From Deltaproteobacteria bacterium (GTDB lineage: Bacteria; Myxococcota_A; Polyangia; Nannocystales; Nannocystaceae), in NCBI GenBank assembly GCA_016709225.1, contig JADJEE010000001.1:124001-188000 (forward strand): a DNA stretch of 64,000 bases. The letters are read 5' to 3'. The notes below the pieces were generated by a model. That model had not been told where the DNA came from. It saw only the letters and a program-made list of their open reading frames with translations, and searched no databases. A program made the translations under genes and the position numbers. Position 1 is the stretch's first letter; each line of letters begins with the position of its first letter. Below are positions 28,159-35,995 of the stretch, piece after piece.

Positions 28159-28938
28159 TCAGCGCGTATCGTCGACCTCGAAGATCATCCGCGGGCCGAT
28201 GCGCACGTGGACGTCGAACGCACGTGCGACATGCTCGACGGTGAGCACGTCGTCGGTGGCGCCCACACGCACGCCGTCGCGCCCGAGGCAAACCACCGTG
28301 CGAGCGTGTTGGCGCGCGAGCTCGAGGTCGTGCATGGCCATGACGATCGCGCGTCCCGACGCGACCAGCGGTGCGCACGCGGCGAGCATGCGGGCTGCGG
28401 CGCCGATGTCGAGGCCGGTGGTGGGCTCGTCGAGCAGCAGCAGCGGCGCGTCGGTGATCAGCATGCGCGCGAGCATGACCCGCTGTCGCTCGCCGCCGCT
28501 CAGGCTCGACCACGCCCGCTCGGCCAGCGCGGCCGCGCCGACCTGAGCCAAGGCCGCATCCGCCAGCTCGCGCTCCCGTGGGCCCGGGCGCGCCAGCCGG
28601 CCCAGGTGGGGCAGGCGACCGAGCAACACGAGCTCGCGCACCGGTAGCTCGAGCCACGGCTCGCCGTGTTGCGGGAGATAGGCGATGCGCCGCGCGCGGG
28701 CTCGCGGCGCCATCGCGGTGAGGGCTTGGTCGTCGAGCGCGATCCGACCTTCGTCGGGCGCCCGCAATCCTGCGAGCGCGCGCAGCAGGGTCGACTTGCC
28801 GGCGCCGCTCGGGCCCACGACGGCGACCCAGTCGCCCGCGCGCACGTCGAGCTCGAGCCCGCGGATCAACCATCGCCGAGCGGTGTCGCGCCCGACCTCG
28901 AGCCCAACGCTGCGCACCGTGAGATGGAGCGCGCTCAC
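28159..28938 (-). CDS. btuD: Cobalamin ABC transporter ATP-binding protein
   Basis: A 259-residue ABC ATPase: Walker A GPSGAGKST, Q-loop YLPQHGE, signature LSGGERQRV, Walker B LLLLDEPTTGLD and the switch His in MAMHDLELARQH. By sequence alone it belongs to the FecE/HmuV/BtuD group for iron chelates, haem and B12. Assignment to cobalamin comes from the riboswitch and btuB-like gene heading the operon. GTG 28938 overlaps the permease stop by 4 nt. It would dimerise on the cytoplasmic face of the BtuC-like permease. Confidence 0.88.
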   Translation of the reverse strand: MSALHLTVRSVGLEVGRDTARRWLIRGLELDVRAGDWVAVVGPSGAGKSTLLRALAGLRAPDEGRIALDDQALTAMAPRARARRIAYLPQHGEPWLELPVRELVLLGRLPHLGRLARPGPRERELADAALAQVGAAALAERAWSSLSGGERQRVMLARMLITDAPLLLLDEPTTGLDIGAAARMLAACAPLVASGRAIVMAMHDLELARQHARTVVCLGRDGVRVGATDDVLTVEHVARAFDVHVRIGPRMIFEVDDTR

Positions 28939-29939
28939 GCAGCTCTCCGCGCGCCGGTCCGCAGCAGGATCCACAGGAACGCCGGCGCGCCGAGCAGGCT
29001 CGTGACCACGCCCGGCGGCAGCGGCAGATCGGCGGCGCGGCCCAGCGTGTCGATGATCATCAACAACAGCGCGCCGACGAGCGCCGAGCCGACCACGAGC
29101 CCGTGATGGCCGCTACCCAGCCACCGCCGCACCACGTGGGGCACGACCAGGCCGACGAAGCCGATCACGCCGCACATCGCGGTTGCGGTGCCGATCAGGA
29201 TTGCGACCGCCGCGATGGCGCCGCGGCGCAGCGTCGCCAGCTCGACGCCGAGCGAGGCGGCGATCTCGTCGCCGAGCAGGAGGCCGTCGAGATCGCGGGC
29301 CATCGCGACTGCCAGCGCCACACCGGCGACGATCGGGATCACGGCCGCGCCGAGGTGTCCCCAGCTGCGGCCCTCGAACGAACCCATCAACCAGCGGATC
29401 ACGCGGACGCCGAGCTCGGGGCGATCGCCGGCCAGCGCCAGCACGCTCGAGGTCGCAGCGCCGCACGCCGCCGCGATCGCGACCCCGGCGAGCAGCAGCG
29501 TGGTGCCGTCGTGGCCCCGCGATGCGAGCCACCAGAGGATGCCCAGGGTCGCCGCCGCGCCGGTCGCTGCCAGCACCGGCGTGACCCAGAGGCCGGCGCG
29601 GTCGAGCCCGAGGAAGAGTCCGATCACGGCGACCAGCGCGGCGCCGAGCGAGACCCCGAGCACGCTGGGATCGGCCAGCGGGTTGCGGAACAGGCCCTGC
29701 GTCAGCGCGCCGGCGCTCGCCAGTGCCGCGCCGACCAGCGCCACCAGCAACACCCGCGGCAGCCGCAGGGTCCACACCAACGCGAGGTCGACGTCGCGTG
29801 GGTCGTGGGGCCCGAACAGACCGCGGCCGAGTGCCGCCGCGGCCCGCCACGGATCCAGCGCACCCGGGCCGACGACGAGCGCGACCACCACGACCGCGAC
29901 GATCGCCAGCAGCAGCGCCGCGAGTCGCGTCGAGCTCAT
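28935..29939 (-). CDS. btuC: Cobalamin ABC transporter permease
   Basis: A 334-residue inner-membrane permease of the FecCD/BtuC family, about nine to ten helices. Conserved family blocks visible are TLRLPRVLLVALVGAALA, QGLFRNPLADPSVLG, a cytoplasmic coupling region around ASLGVELATLRR, and GFVGLVVPHVVRRWLG. It should form a homodimer with the BtuD-like ATPase and take substrate from the BtuF-like protein. ATG 29939 overlaps the btuF stop by 4 nt, and its own stop overlaps btuD. The cobalamin assignment rests on the operon, since iron-chelate permeases look the same. Confidence 0.88.
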   Translation of the reverse strand: MSSTRLAALLLAIVAVVVVALVVGPGALDPWRAAAALGRGLFGPHDPRDVDLALVWTLRLPRVLLVALVGAALASAGALTQGLFRNPLADPSVLGVSLGAALVAVIGLFLGLDRAGLWVTPVLAATGAAATLGILWWLASRGHDGTTLLLAGVAIAAACGAATSSVLALAGDRPELGVRVIRWLMGSFEGRSWGHLGAAVIPIVAGVALAVAMARDLDGLLLGDEIAASLGVELATLRRGAIAAVAILIGTATAMCGVIGFVGLVVPHVVRRWLGSGHHGLVVGSALVGALLLMIIDTLGRAADLPLPPGVVTSLLGAPAFLWILLRTGARRAA

Positions 29940-30787
29940 GGCACCCCGCGCGCGGGCCCCAGGCGCTCGATGACGTCGAGCATGCCGGCGCCGGTGCTGA
30001 AGAGCAGTGGTGCCTCGATCGCGACCACGTGCCCGGCGCGCGCCGCCGCGGTGCTGGCGATTCCGGGACGCGCGGCGAAGCTGCGCGCGGTCTCGGCACA
30101 GTCGCGTTCGCAGGGAACCACGAGGTACTCGGGGTCCCACGCCAGCAGGCGTTCGAGCGCGACGGTCGCGTGGCCGACCACACCTTGCTCGCCGGCGAGA
30201 TCGCGGAAGCCCGCCGCGGCCAGCTCGTCGGCGAAGATGGTGCCGCGGCCGGCGACGACACCCTCCTGCCAGCTGACGACGCCCGGTGATGGCCCGCCCG
30301 CGAAGCGCTCGCGCAGCGAGGCCAGGCGCGTGTCGAAGGCGGCCACACGCGCGCGCCCCTCGGCCTCGGCGTGCACGGCCGCCGCGAGCTCCGTGACGTG
30401 GCGGCGGTAGTCGTCGAAGCCGTTCCAGCCGGTGAGCTCGACGGTGGCGATGCCGAGGTCGGCGAGCTGCGCTCGGGTCTCGGGCGCCGTGAACTCGGCG
30501 GTCAGGACCAAATCGGGCGAGAGCGCGACGATGGCCTCGACCCCGGCGACGCGTGGCACGGTGTCGGGCCAGCGCGCTGAGACGCCGCTGTAGCGACCAT
30601 CGTCGGCGAGGCTCGACACGCCCACGACCCGCGCGCGCACGTCGTCGCCCAGCTGCAACAGCTCCTCGTCGGCGAACACCACCTGCGACACGATCCGTCG
30701 CGCGCCGGCGTCGGATCGCTGCGGCGCGGGGCCGCATGCGAGCGCGAGCGCGAGCCCGGCGAGCGCACGTCGAGCCCCGCGCGTCAT
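29936..30787 (-). CDS. btuF: Cobalamin-binding ABC transporter lipoprotein
   Basis: A 283-residue class III substrate-binding protein. ATG 30787 gives a short signal peptide ending in LALAC, so it is a lipoprotein rather than a free periplasmic protein. The fold is indicated by two lobes joined by a long helix: RIVSQVVFADEELLQLG, VEAIVALSPDLVL and the C-terminal WDPEYLVVP with IEAPLLFSTGAGMLDVIERL. Cobalamin, haem and siderophore binders share this pattern; cobalamin is assigned from the operon. It is coupled on both sides by 4-nt overlaps. Confidence 0.85.
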   Translation of the reverse strand: MTRGARRALAGLALALACGPAPQRSDAGARRIVSQVVFADEELLQLGDDVRARVVGVSSLADDGRYSGVSARWPDTVPRVAGVEAIVALSPDLVLTAEFTAPETRAQLADLGIATVELTGWNGFDDYRRHVTELAAAVHAEAEGRARVAAFDTRLASLRERFAGGPSPGVVSWQEGVVAGRGTIFADELAAAGFRDLAGEQGVVGHATVALERLLAWDPEYLVVPCERDCAETARSFAARPGIASTAAARAGHVVAIEAPLLFSTGAGMLDVIERLGPARGVP

Positions 30788-31470
30788 CGCGGCACCACGG
30801 CGACGGCGTCGAGATCGAAGCCAGCGGCCGAGCCGCCGCACCAGCTGTCGTCGCCGTAGTACTCGCGCGTGCGATCGACCAGCCGCACGTAGCGGGCGCG
30901 CGCCAGCCCCAGCGCGGCGAGATCGAAGGCGTCACCCCCGGCCCGCGCGGGGTCGACGGCGGCTGCGGCCGAGCGCGCCTCGGTCGGCGTCACGCCGGCG
31001 CAGCCGTCGGCGTCGTCGCCCGGCGATGCTGCGCACTCGAACGCGTACCAGCGCTCGCCGTCGTCGCTCACCAGCACCGCAGCCGGCTCGGCGAAGCTAC
31101 CCTGGGCGGTCGCGAAGGCGTTCTCGAAGACGATGAAGTCGTCGCCGCCGTGATCGACGATCGCGTCGCCCGCGAAGCCCAGGGTGATGCGACCGCCGCA
31201 GCCGAGCGAGGCCACGTCCATGCCGCCGTCGCCGTCGCCGTCGGCCCTCGGCGGACCGAGCACGATCGCCGGCATGGCGTCGTGGCCGAAGCTGGCGGGC
31301 GCGGAAGGCTCGAAGGTGTCGATGCAGTCGACGAACGCATCGCCGCGATCCTCGACGCACGCAGCGCGCACGGGCGGCTCGCCGGGCACCGGCTGCGGCG
31401 GCTCGGCGGCGGCCGGATCACAGGCCGCGAGGGCCGACGAACACGCGACGAGGATCGAGCGCAGCTTCAT
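30784..31470 (-). CDS. Surface lipoprotein of unknown function in the cobalamin operon
   Basis: A 228-residue lipoprotein; signal peptide MKLRSILVACSSALAAC. The mature region is beta-rich and acidic with several cysteines. Notable segments are DGDGDGGMD (a calcium-loop-like Asp run), HGGDDFIVFENAF and, near the end, ARYVRLVDRTREYYG then GGSAAGFDLDAVAVV. These resemble galactose-binding-like or cell-surface beta-sandwich proteins found next to TonB receptors, but I cannot name the family. Its place between the BtuG-like propeller and BtuF, with 4-nt overlaps on both sides, argues that it helps capture or hand over cobalamin or a related corrinoid. Confidence 0.75.
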   Translation of the reverse strand: MKLRSILVACSSALAACDPAAAEPPQPVPGEPPVRAACVEDRGDAFVDCIDTFEPSAPASFGHDAMPAIVLGPPRADGDGDGGMDVASLGCGGRITLGFAGDAIVDHGGDDFIVFENAFATAQGSFAEPAAVLVSDDGERWYAFECAASPGDDADGCAGVTPTEARSAAAAVDPARAGGDAFDLAALGLARARYVRLVDRTREYYGDDSWCGGSAAGFDLDAVAVVPR

Positions 31471-32666
31471 GGGATCGCCACCATGCTGTAGGGCGGCAGG
31501 CCGGTCGAGAGCGGGCCGGGGGCGGCCGCGGGTGGATCGACGGTGACGTCGAACTGCCACAGGCCGGGTGCGGCGCGACGCGTGCTGCCATACCACAGGA
31601 CGTCGTCGACGAGCTCGAGCGTGCGCTCGACCGAGTCGAAGCCGTCGGCGAACGCCTCCGGCTCGGCGGGTTCGTGGTCGTCGAGCCCGACTCGCCACAG
31701 GCGTACCTGGGCGAAGTCGTCGTCGTACGCGGCGACGAAGGCGGTCTCGCCGCCGTCGTCGACGTCGAAGGCCTGTAGCGCTCGCCCGCCGCCGAGGCCC
31801 ACCGCGGCGAAGCGCGCGGGCGTCACTGACCACGCGCGCGTGCCGGCGCCGAGGTCGATGCGCTCGATGCCGGTCGACAGCGCCAGCACCGTGTGGCCGG
31901 CTTGGTCCTGCGGGTCACGCCGCAGCTGTCGCAGCCACGCGCCCTCGCTGCGGATGCCCTGCGCGCCGTCGCGGCTGGCATCGAGATCGAGCACCGTGCG
32001 CGCCGCGAGATCGACCGCGACCAGCTCGTCGGGGCCGACGCGACCGTACGAGGCGTCGAGCCGTTGCACCGCGACCCAGGCCACGTCACCGCACGCGACC
32101 GCGAGGCCGGCGTCGGGGTTGTCGTCGTCGCTGGGGATCGCGCGCAGGTCGATCGACTCGTGCTCGTCGTCGTCGCCCGCCGTGACCACGCGGGCGAGCG
32201 CCGGCACGTCGAGCTGGGTCGCCCATGCACTGCCGTCGGGCGCGAACACCAGCGCCTGCGGGTTGGGCGACGCGCTGCACGACGGCGGCAGCGGGTGCTC
32301 GGCGACGAGCCCCCAGTCGCGTGATGGATCGAGCACTTCGACGCGGTCGTACTGGTAGCGGTCGAGCAGCCACGCGTGGCCGTCGTGCCATGATGGGATC
32401 GAGTCGGTGGTCGCGAGCGCGACGTCGCGAGCGACCGTGCCCGTGGCGAGGTCGACCACGCTGACCGCTCCCGTCGCGAAGTCGGTGGTGGTGAGCAGCA
32501 GCCGCGTCGGCGCAGCGACCTCGACGTCGCATGGCGCCTCCAGCCGCGGCATCGCGAGGCTGGCGTTCGGCGGCGATCCCCCGTCGCAGGCATCGTCGGG
32601 GAGCGGTGCGCAGGCGGTGAGGACCAGCGCGACGGCGAGCGGACTCGGTCGGTGCGACGCGATCAT
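31467..32666 (-). CDS. BtuG-like beta-propeller lipoprotein
   Basis: A 399-residue lipoprotein with signal peptide ending LVLTAC. The mature protein is made of repeated beta-sheet units with the rhythm of a YncE-type propeller: TGAVSVVDLATGTVARDVAL, DRVEVLDPSRDWGL, PQALVFAPDGSAWAT, DELVAVDLAARTVLDL and others. In Bacteroides, BtuG is a propeller lipoprotein that caps BtuB at the cell surface and binds cobalamin very tightly. The order BtuB then propeller under a cobalamin riboswitch makes an equivalent role likely here. Homology to BtuG itself cannot be proved by eye. Both ends overlap neighbours by 4 nt. Confidence 0.72.
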   Translation of the reverse strand: MIASHRPSPLAVALVLTACAPLPDDACDGGSPPNASLAMPRLEAPCDVEVAAPTRLLLTTTDFATGAVSVVDLATGTVARDVALATTDSIPSWHDGHAWLLDRYQYDRVEVLDPSRDWGLVAEHPLPPSCSASPNPQALVFAPDGSAWATQLDVPALARVVTAGDDDEHESIDLRAIPSDDDNPDAGLAVACGDVAWVAVQRLDASYGRVGPDELVAVDLAARTVLDLDASRDGAQGIRSEGAWLRQLRRDPQDQAGHTVLALSTGIERIDLGAGTRAWSVTPARFAAVGLGGGRALQAFDVDDGGETAFVAAYDDDFAQVRLWRVGLDDHEPAEPEAFADGFDSVERTLELVDDVLWYGSTRRAAPGLWQFDVTVDPPAAAPGPLSTGLPPYSMVAIP

Positions 32667-34801
32667 GCGGGGCTCCTGCGACGTCGGGTCAGCGGATGGG
32701 GGAGATCGATCCGCAGCGTGGCCCACACGCTGCGGCCGGGCAGGGGGTAGCCGATGAAGTCGGCGATCGCGACCGGCTGTGGCCGCCGATCGCCGACCGG
32801 TACCACCACGGTCTGCGTGCGCGCGTCGAGCAGGTTGCGCAGCTCCACGCCGATCGTCACGCGTCGATCGATCTGCAGCCGCACGCCGAGGGACTGCAGC
32901 GCCCGCGGGGGCAGCACGTACCGCCCGCTGGGGTCGAGCTGGGTCTTGGCGACGAGCTCGACGGTGTAGTCGAACCGCGGCGCGAGCTCGACGCCGCGCG
33001 GCGAGAAGCGCCAGCCGAATCCGCTGCGTGCGAACAGATCGTGGCGGGGCCGGCCCGGCAACGCCCGGCCGTCGCGACCGGGTGCGCCGCTGCGATCCTC
33101 GCTGTCGAGCAGCGTGTAGTTGATCGCCACGCTCCAGTGCTCACCCGGTGACTGCCAGGCCAGCGAGCTCTCGAGGCCGCGCACCCGCGCGCCAGCGAGG
33201 TTCTCCGGGCGCGCGATGGTGCCGGCCGCGATCCACTGGATGAGGTCGCGGGTGCGGGTCCAGAAGCCGGCGACGTGGCCCTGCACCGCGCCGGCGTCCC
33301 CCTCGTGCTCGAGCGTGACGCCACCGTCGACGACCCAGCCGCGCTCGGGTGCGAGGCCCTCGTTGCCGACGAAGAAGCCGCGGTCACCGAACAGCTCGAC
33401 CAGCGACGGCGCACGGAAGTAGCGCCCGGCGCTGCCGCGCAGCGCCAGCCATCGCCACGGCGACAGCCGCACGCCGACCCGGGGTGAGGCCGCCGCGGTG
33501 GCGCCGTTGCGGCCGGCGTCGTCCTGCTCGCCCTGGCCGCGTCGCACCGCGAACGCGCTCGCGATGGCGTCGACACGCAGGGCCGGGACCACCTGCAGGC
33601 GATCGCCCCACGCGAACTGCTCGAGCTCCACGCCGGCGCCGACTGCTGCGCGTCGGCGGGTCGCGTCGCCGGTCGGAGAGCCATCGGGCCGCTCGACGCG
33701 CTGATCGATTGCGATGGCCTCGATGCGCGCATCGGTCATCAGCGTGACGTAGGCGTCGCGCCACAGCGGCAGGCGCAGTCGCGGCGAGAGGTAGAGATCG
33801 AGCGCGACGCTGCGTTGATCGTCACGTCCGACGCCGAGTTCGGCGAGCGGATCGCGGAAGCGGCGGGCCTCGAGCCCGAGGCCCAGCAGCCACTCGAGAC
33901 GCGCGCCCGGGCGGCCGATGCCGTCGTGTCGCGCGCGCACGGTGGTGCGTGACCACAGCTGATCGTTGGCGGCCGCGCGGGCCTGCGCGCTCCCGGGCCC
34001 TGGCACACCGCCTCGCTTCGCCACGACCAGCTGGTGCGTCGCGATGCGCCACGCGCCGGCGCGCGCCAGCAGGCGTAGCTGTGCGAGCACACGATCGTAG
34101 GCGTTGCCGGTGCGTCGCGTGATGCCGTCGTCGCTGCTGGCCCGCGTGCCGCGATCATCATAGAAGCCGAAGGCGCCGGTGCTGCCGCCATAGGCGGCCC
34201 GCACCGCCCAGTGCGTGCGCCCGGTGCGGGCGCGAAGCTCGGTCGCGAGCTGGCGGGTCCACCACGAGCCCAGCCCGGCCTCGATGCGCGCGTGGCCATC
34301 ATCGTCGTGGTCGCGCGCGTCCGGGGTGCTCACGAGATCGATTGCGCCGCCGATCGCCGCGGCGCCGAAGGCGATCGGCACGTGGCCGCGGTGCACCTCG
34401 ATGCGCGACAACCCGTCGACCGGCAGATCTGCGAGGTCGACCAGGCCGGCCATGCTGCTGCCGATCGGCACCCCGTCGAGGAACATCGCCACCTGCGCGG
34501 GCGCACTGCCGCGGATCGACACCGACGCGAACTGGCCCAGGCCGCCCAGCGATCGCACGTGGGTCGCCGGCGCCGCCGACAGCAGCTCGGCCAGACCATC
34601 GCGGTGGCTGCCGCCCGCGGCATCATCGGTCGCGATGACGGTGACGAAGCCCGGCTGCCGCGGCGCGCTGCGACGCGACGGCTTGGCACGCACGACGGTG
34701 CGAAAGCGCGGCTCGTCCGCCGCGGCATGCGGCGGAGAAGGAGGTGCCGCGGCGCACCAGAGTGCAGCCGACAACACCGAGGTGGTGCTGGTCGCGAGCA
34801 A
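32663..34801 (-). CDS. btuB: TonB-dependent cobalamin receptor (BtuB-like)
   Basis: A 712-residue outer-membrane receptor. A signal peptide of about 28 residues is followed by a plug domain (~45-160) with SIRGSAPAQVAMFLDGVPIG, GLSRIEVHRGHVP and FGAAAIGGAIDLVS. The rest is a 22-strand-type beta barrel containing GRYFRAPSLVELFGD and the late VTIGVELRNLLDARTQ motif. The start is TTG at 34801; no ATG fits. A cobalamin riboswitch immediately upstream identifies the ligand as B12 or a related corrinoid. It heads a six-gene operon coupled by 4-nt overlaps through btuD. Confidence 0.92.
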   Translation of the reverse strand: MLATSTTSVLSAALWCAAAPPSPPHAAADEPRFRTVVRAKPSRRSAPRQPGFVTVIATDDAAGGSHRDGLAELLSAAPATHVRSLGGLGQFASVSIRGSAPAQVAMFLDGVPIGSSMAGLVDLADLPVDGLSRIEVHRGHVPIAFGAAAIGGAIDLVSTPDARDHDDDGHARIEAGLGSWWTRQLATELRARTGRTHWAVRAAYGGSTGAFGFYDDRGTRASSDDGITRRTGNAYDRVLAQLRLLARAGAWRIATHQLVVAKRGGVPGPGSAQARAAANDQLWSRTTVRARHDGIGRPGARLEWLLGLGLEARRFRDPLAELGVGRDDQRSVALDLYLSPRLRLPLWRDAYVTLMTDARIEAIAIDQRVERPDGSPTGDATRRRAAVGAGVELEQFAWGDRLQVVPALRVDAIASAFAVRRGQGEQDDAGRNGATAAASPRVGVRLSPWRWLALRGSAGRYFRAPSLVELFGDRGFFVGNEGLAPERGWVVDGGVTLEHEGDAGAVQGHVAGFWTRTRDLIQWIAAGTIARPENLAGARVRGLESSLAWQSPGEHWSVAINYTLLDSEDRSGAPGRDGRALPGRPRHDLFARSGFGWRFSPRGVELAPRFDYTVELVAKTQLDPSGRYVLPPRALQSLGVRLQIDRRVTIGVELRNLLDARTQTVVVPVGDRRPQPVAIADFIGYPLPGRSVWATLRIDLPHPLTRRRRSPA

Positions 34802-34813
34802 AGGGCGAGAAAC

Positions 34814-34829
34814 TCCCGTCTCACCGGGT
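34814..34829 (-). promoter_or_regulatory. Possible hairpin sequestering the btuB ribosome site
   Basis: Between the riboswitch and the TTG start of btuB the transcript reads CCCG, six loop bases, CGGG, then AG. The 3' arm overlaps the only Shine-Dalgarno-like sequence (GGGAG, 34818-34814). Closure of this short stem could block translation when the aptamer is ligand-bound. The stem is only 4 bp, so this is tentative. Confidence 0.35.
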
Positions 34830-34842
34830 CGAACGCTCGGAC

Positions 34843-35050
34843 TGACCGCCGCAGGTTTCCTGGCTATTGACGGGTCTACCTCGGGCAGCGCCTTCCCAGG
34901 CGCTCGCGCGAGCGTTCGCCCAGTGGCCGCGCCCGCGGACCCACGTCGAACTCGACGTGGGGATCACGGGCGTTGCTGCCGTCGTCGCCGTTCACAGTGG
35001 CGGGAGCCGCATCGGATTCGCACCGATTTCCCTTGGCTTCGGACGGTCAG
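34843..35050 (-). ncRNA. Cobalamin riboswitch aptamer
   Basis: On the minus strand the leader of btuB contains the hallmarks of the cobalamin aptamer in order. These are GGGAA followed by GGTGCGAATCCGATGCGGC, the B12-box region CCCGCCACTGTGA, a variable stem region, and the 3' conserved AGCCAGGAAACCTGC. The outer P1 stem closes perfectly: CTGACCG at 35050-35044 pairs with CGGTCAG at 34849-34843. In this family adenosylcobalamin or another cobalamin binds and lowers expression of uptake genes. It sits 42 nt from the btuB start codon and should control the whole btuB-to-btuD operon. Confidence 0.95.
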
Positions 35051-35143
35051 GTCGGAACTTGTCAGAGAACGTCGGGCCGCGAGTTCGCTGCGCCCCTTGG
35101 TGTCGGTCGCCTCGAGGGCAGCGGCCCTGCGGTGACCTGCAAT

Positions 35144-35172
35144 TGGATCGTCGGGCGAGCCGCGTCTGTCAA
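35144..35172 (-). promoter_or_regulatory. Candidate promoter of the cobalamin operon
   Basis: TTGACA (35172-35167) is a perfect sigma-70 -35 element, followed after 17 nt by GATCCA (35149-35144), a weak -10. Transcription from here would give a leader that contains the full riboswitch. It lies in the 563-nt stretch without genes between btuB and the TerB-like gene. In 35173-35239 I see nothing further. Confidence 0.35.
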
Positions 35173-35239
35173 GCACGCCCATCGCTCGCGAGCTCGTGTC
35201 CGCCAGCCGCACCGCCGAGCGTCCCACCGACGACGCCGC

Positions 35240-35304
35240 CGACCGATGATGGCGACCGATGATGGCGACCGACGATGGCGACGGGCGATGGCGACCGGCG
35301 ATGG
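35240..35304. repeat. Tandem repeat, 5 x 13 bp
   Basis: Five adjacent 13-bp units with consensus CGACCGATGATGG occupy this stretch. The first two are identical and the last three carry one to three substitutions. The array lies between the divergent btu promoter region and the TerB-like gene, ending 12 nt before the latter's candidate -35. It may be a slippage-generated spacer or a repeated protein-binding site. Confidence 0.85.
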
Positions 35305-35316
35305 CAAAGTTGCAGG

Positions 35317-35346
35317 TTGTGATCTTCGCCCGCGATCGGATACCCT
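35317..35346 (+). promoter_or_regulatory. Candidate promoter of the TerB-like gene
   Basis: TTGTGA (35317-35322) and TACCCT (35341-35346) are separated by 18 nt, a plausible sigma-70 arrangement. A purine-rich GGAGCGG lies just upstream of the ATG at 35365 and would serve as ribosome site. The promoter call is weak; the ribosome site is convincing. Confidence 0.35.
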
Positions 35347-35364
35347 GCGAGAACGGAGCGGACC

Positions 35365-35796
35365 ATGCTCGACTTCCCCATCGGCGAACTCATCACACCC
35401 GAGGAGCAGGTCGCGGTCGCGCGCGCGGTCGCCATCATGGCGTCGCGCGACGACCAGGTCTCCGACAGCGAGCGGCACTTCGTCGAAGAGCTCATGGGGC
35501 AGATGATGCTGCTGCCCGAAGAGCGCGACCTCGTGCGCAAGGAGTTCAGCGCGCCTTCGGACCTCCTGCGCGTCGCCCGGGCGGTGCAGCACCGCGAGGC
35601 CCGCATCTTCCTCTTCTACCAGGCGGTGTGCGCCGCCATGGCCGACAACAAGCTGGTCGACGGCGAGGTCGACGCGTTGCTGCAGCTGGCCGACGCGTTC
35701 CAGTTCGAGCCCGAGGTCGCCAAGCGCTTCGTGCGTTGGGTGCAGGACAGCCTCGAGCTGCGCGAGCGCGGGCAGCAGATCCTCGTCGAGATGTGA
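35365..35796 (+). CDS. TerB-like (tellurite-resistance/DUF533-type) protein
   Basis: A 143-residue, all-helical cytoplasmic protein resembling the TerB family. It has two Asp-rich turns characteristic of that fold: ASRDDQVSDSERHFVEEL in the first half and MADNKLVDGEVDALLQL in the second, probably metal-binding. TerB-like domains are linked to membrane-stress responses, but single-domain members have no defined activity. It stands alone with its own ribosome site, downstream of a 13-bp tandem repeat. Confidence 0.78.
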   Translation: MLDFPIGELITPEEQVAVARAVAIMASRDDQVSDSERHFVEELMGQMMLLPEERDLVRKEFSAPSDLLRVARAVQHREARIFLFYQAVCAAMADNKLVDGEVDALLQLADAFQFEPEVAKRFVRWVQDSLELRERGQQILVEM

Positions 35797-35995
35797 GCCG
35801 TCGGCGGCGCCGCGCCAGCAGCCGGCCGATCCCGGCGTAGCGCCGGCTCCCCGCTGGCTCCCCCTCGATCGGCCCCGGACCCACGACGCCCCGCCACGGC
35901 CGAACGCGACCTGGCTGCGCCGCCCACGGCCCCGCCGACGCGGTCGGCCATCGGCGCTTGCACCCCCGTGCGGTGCTCGACATACTTCGCCGCCC

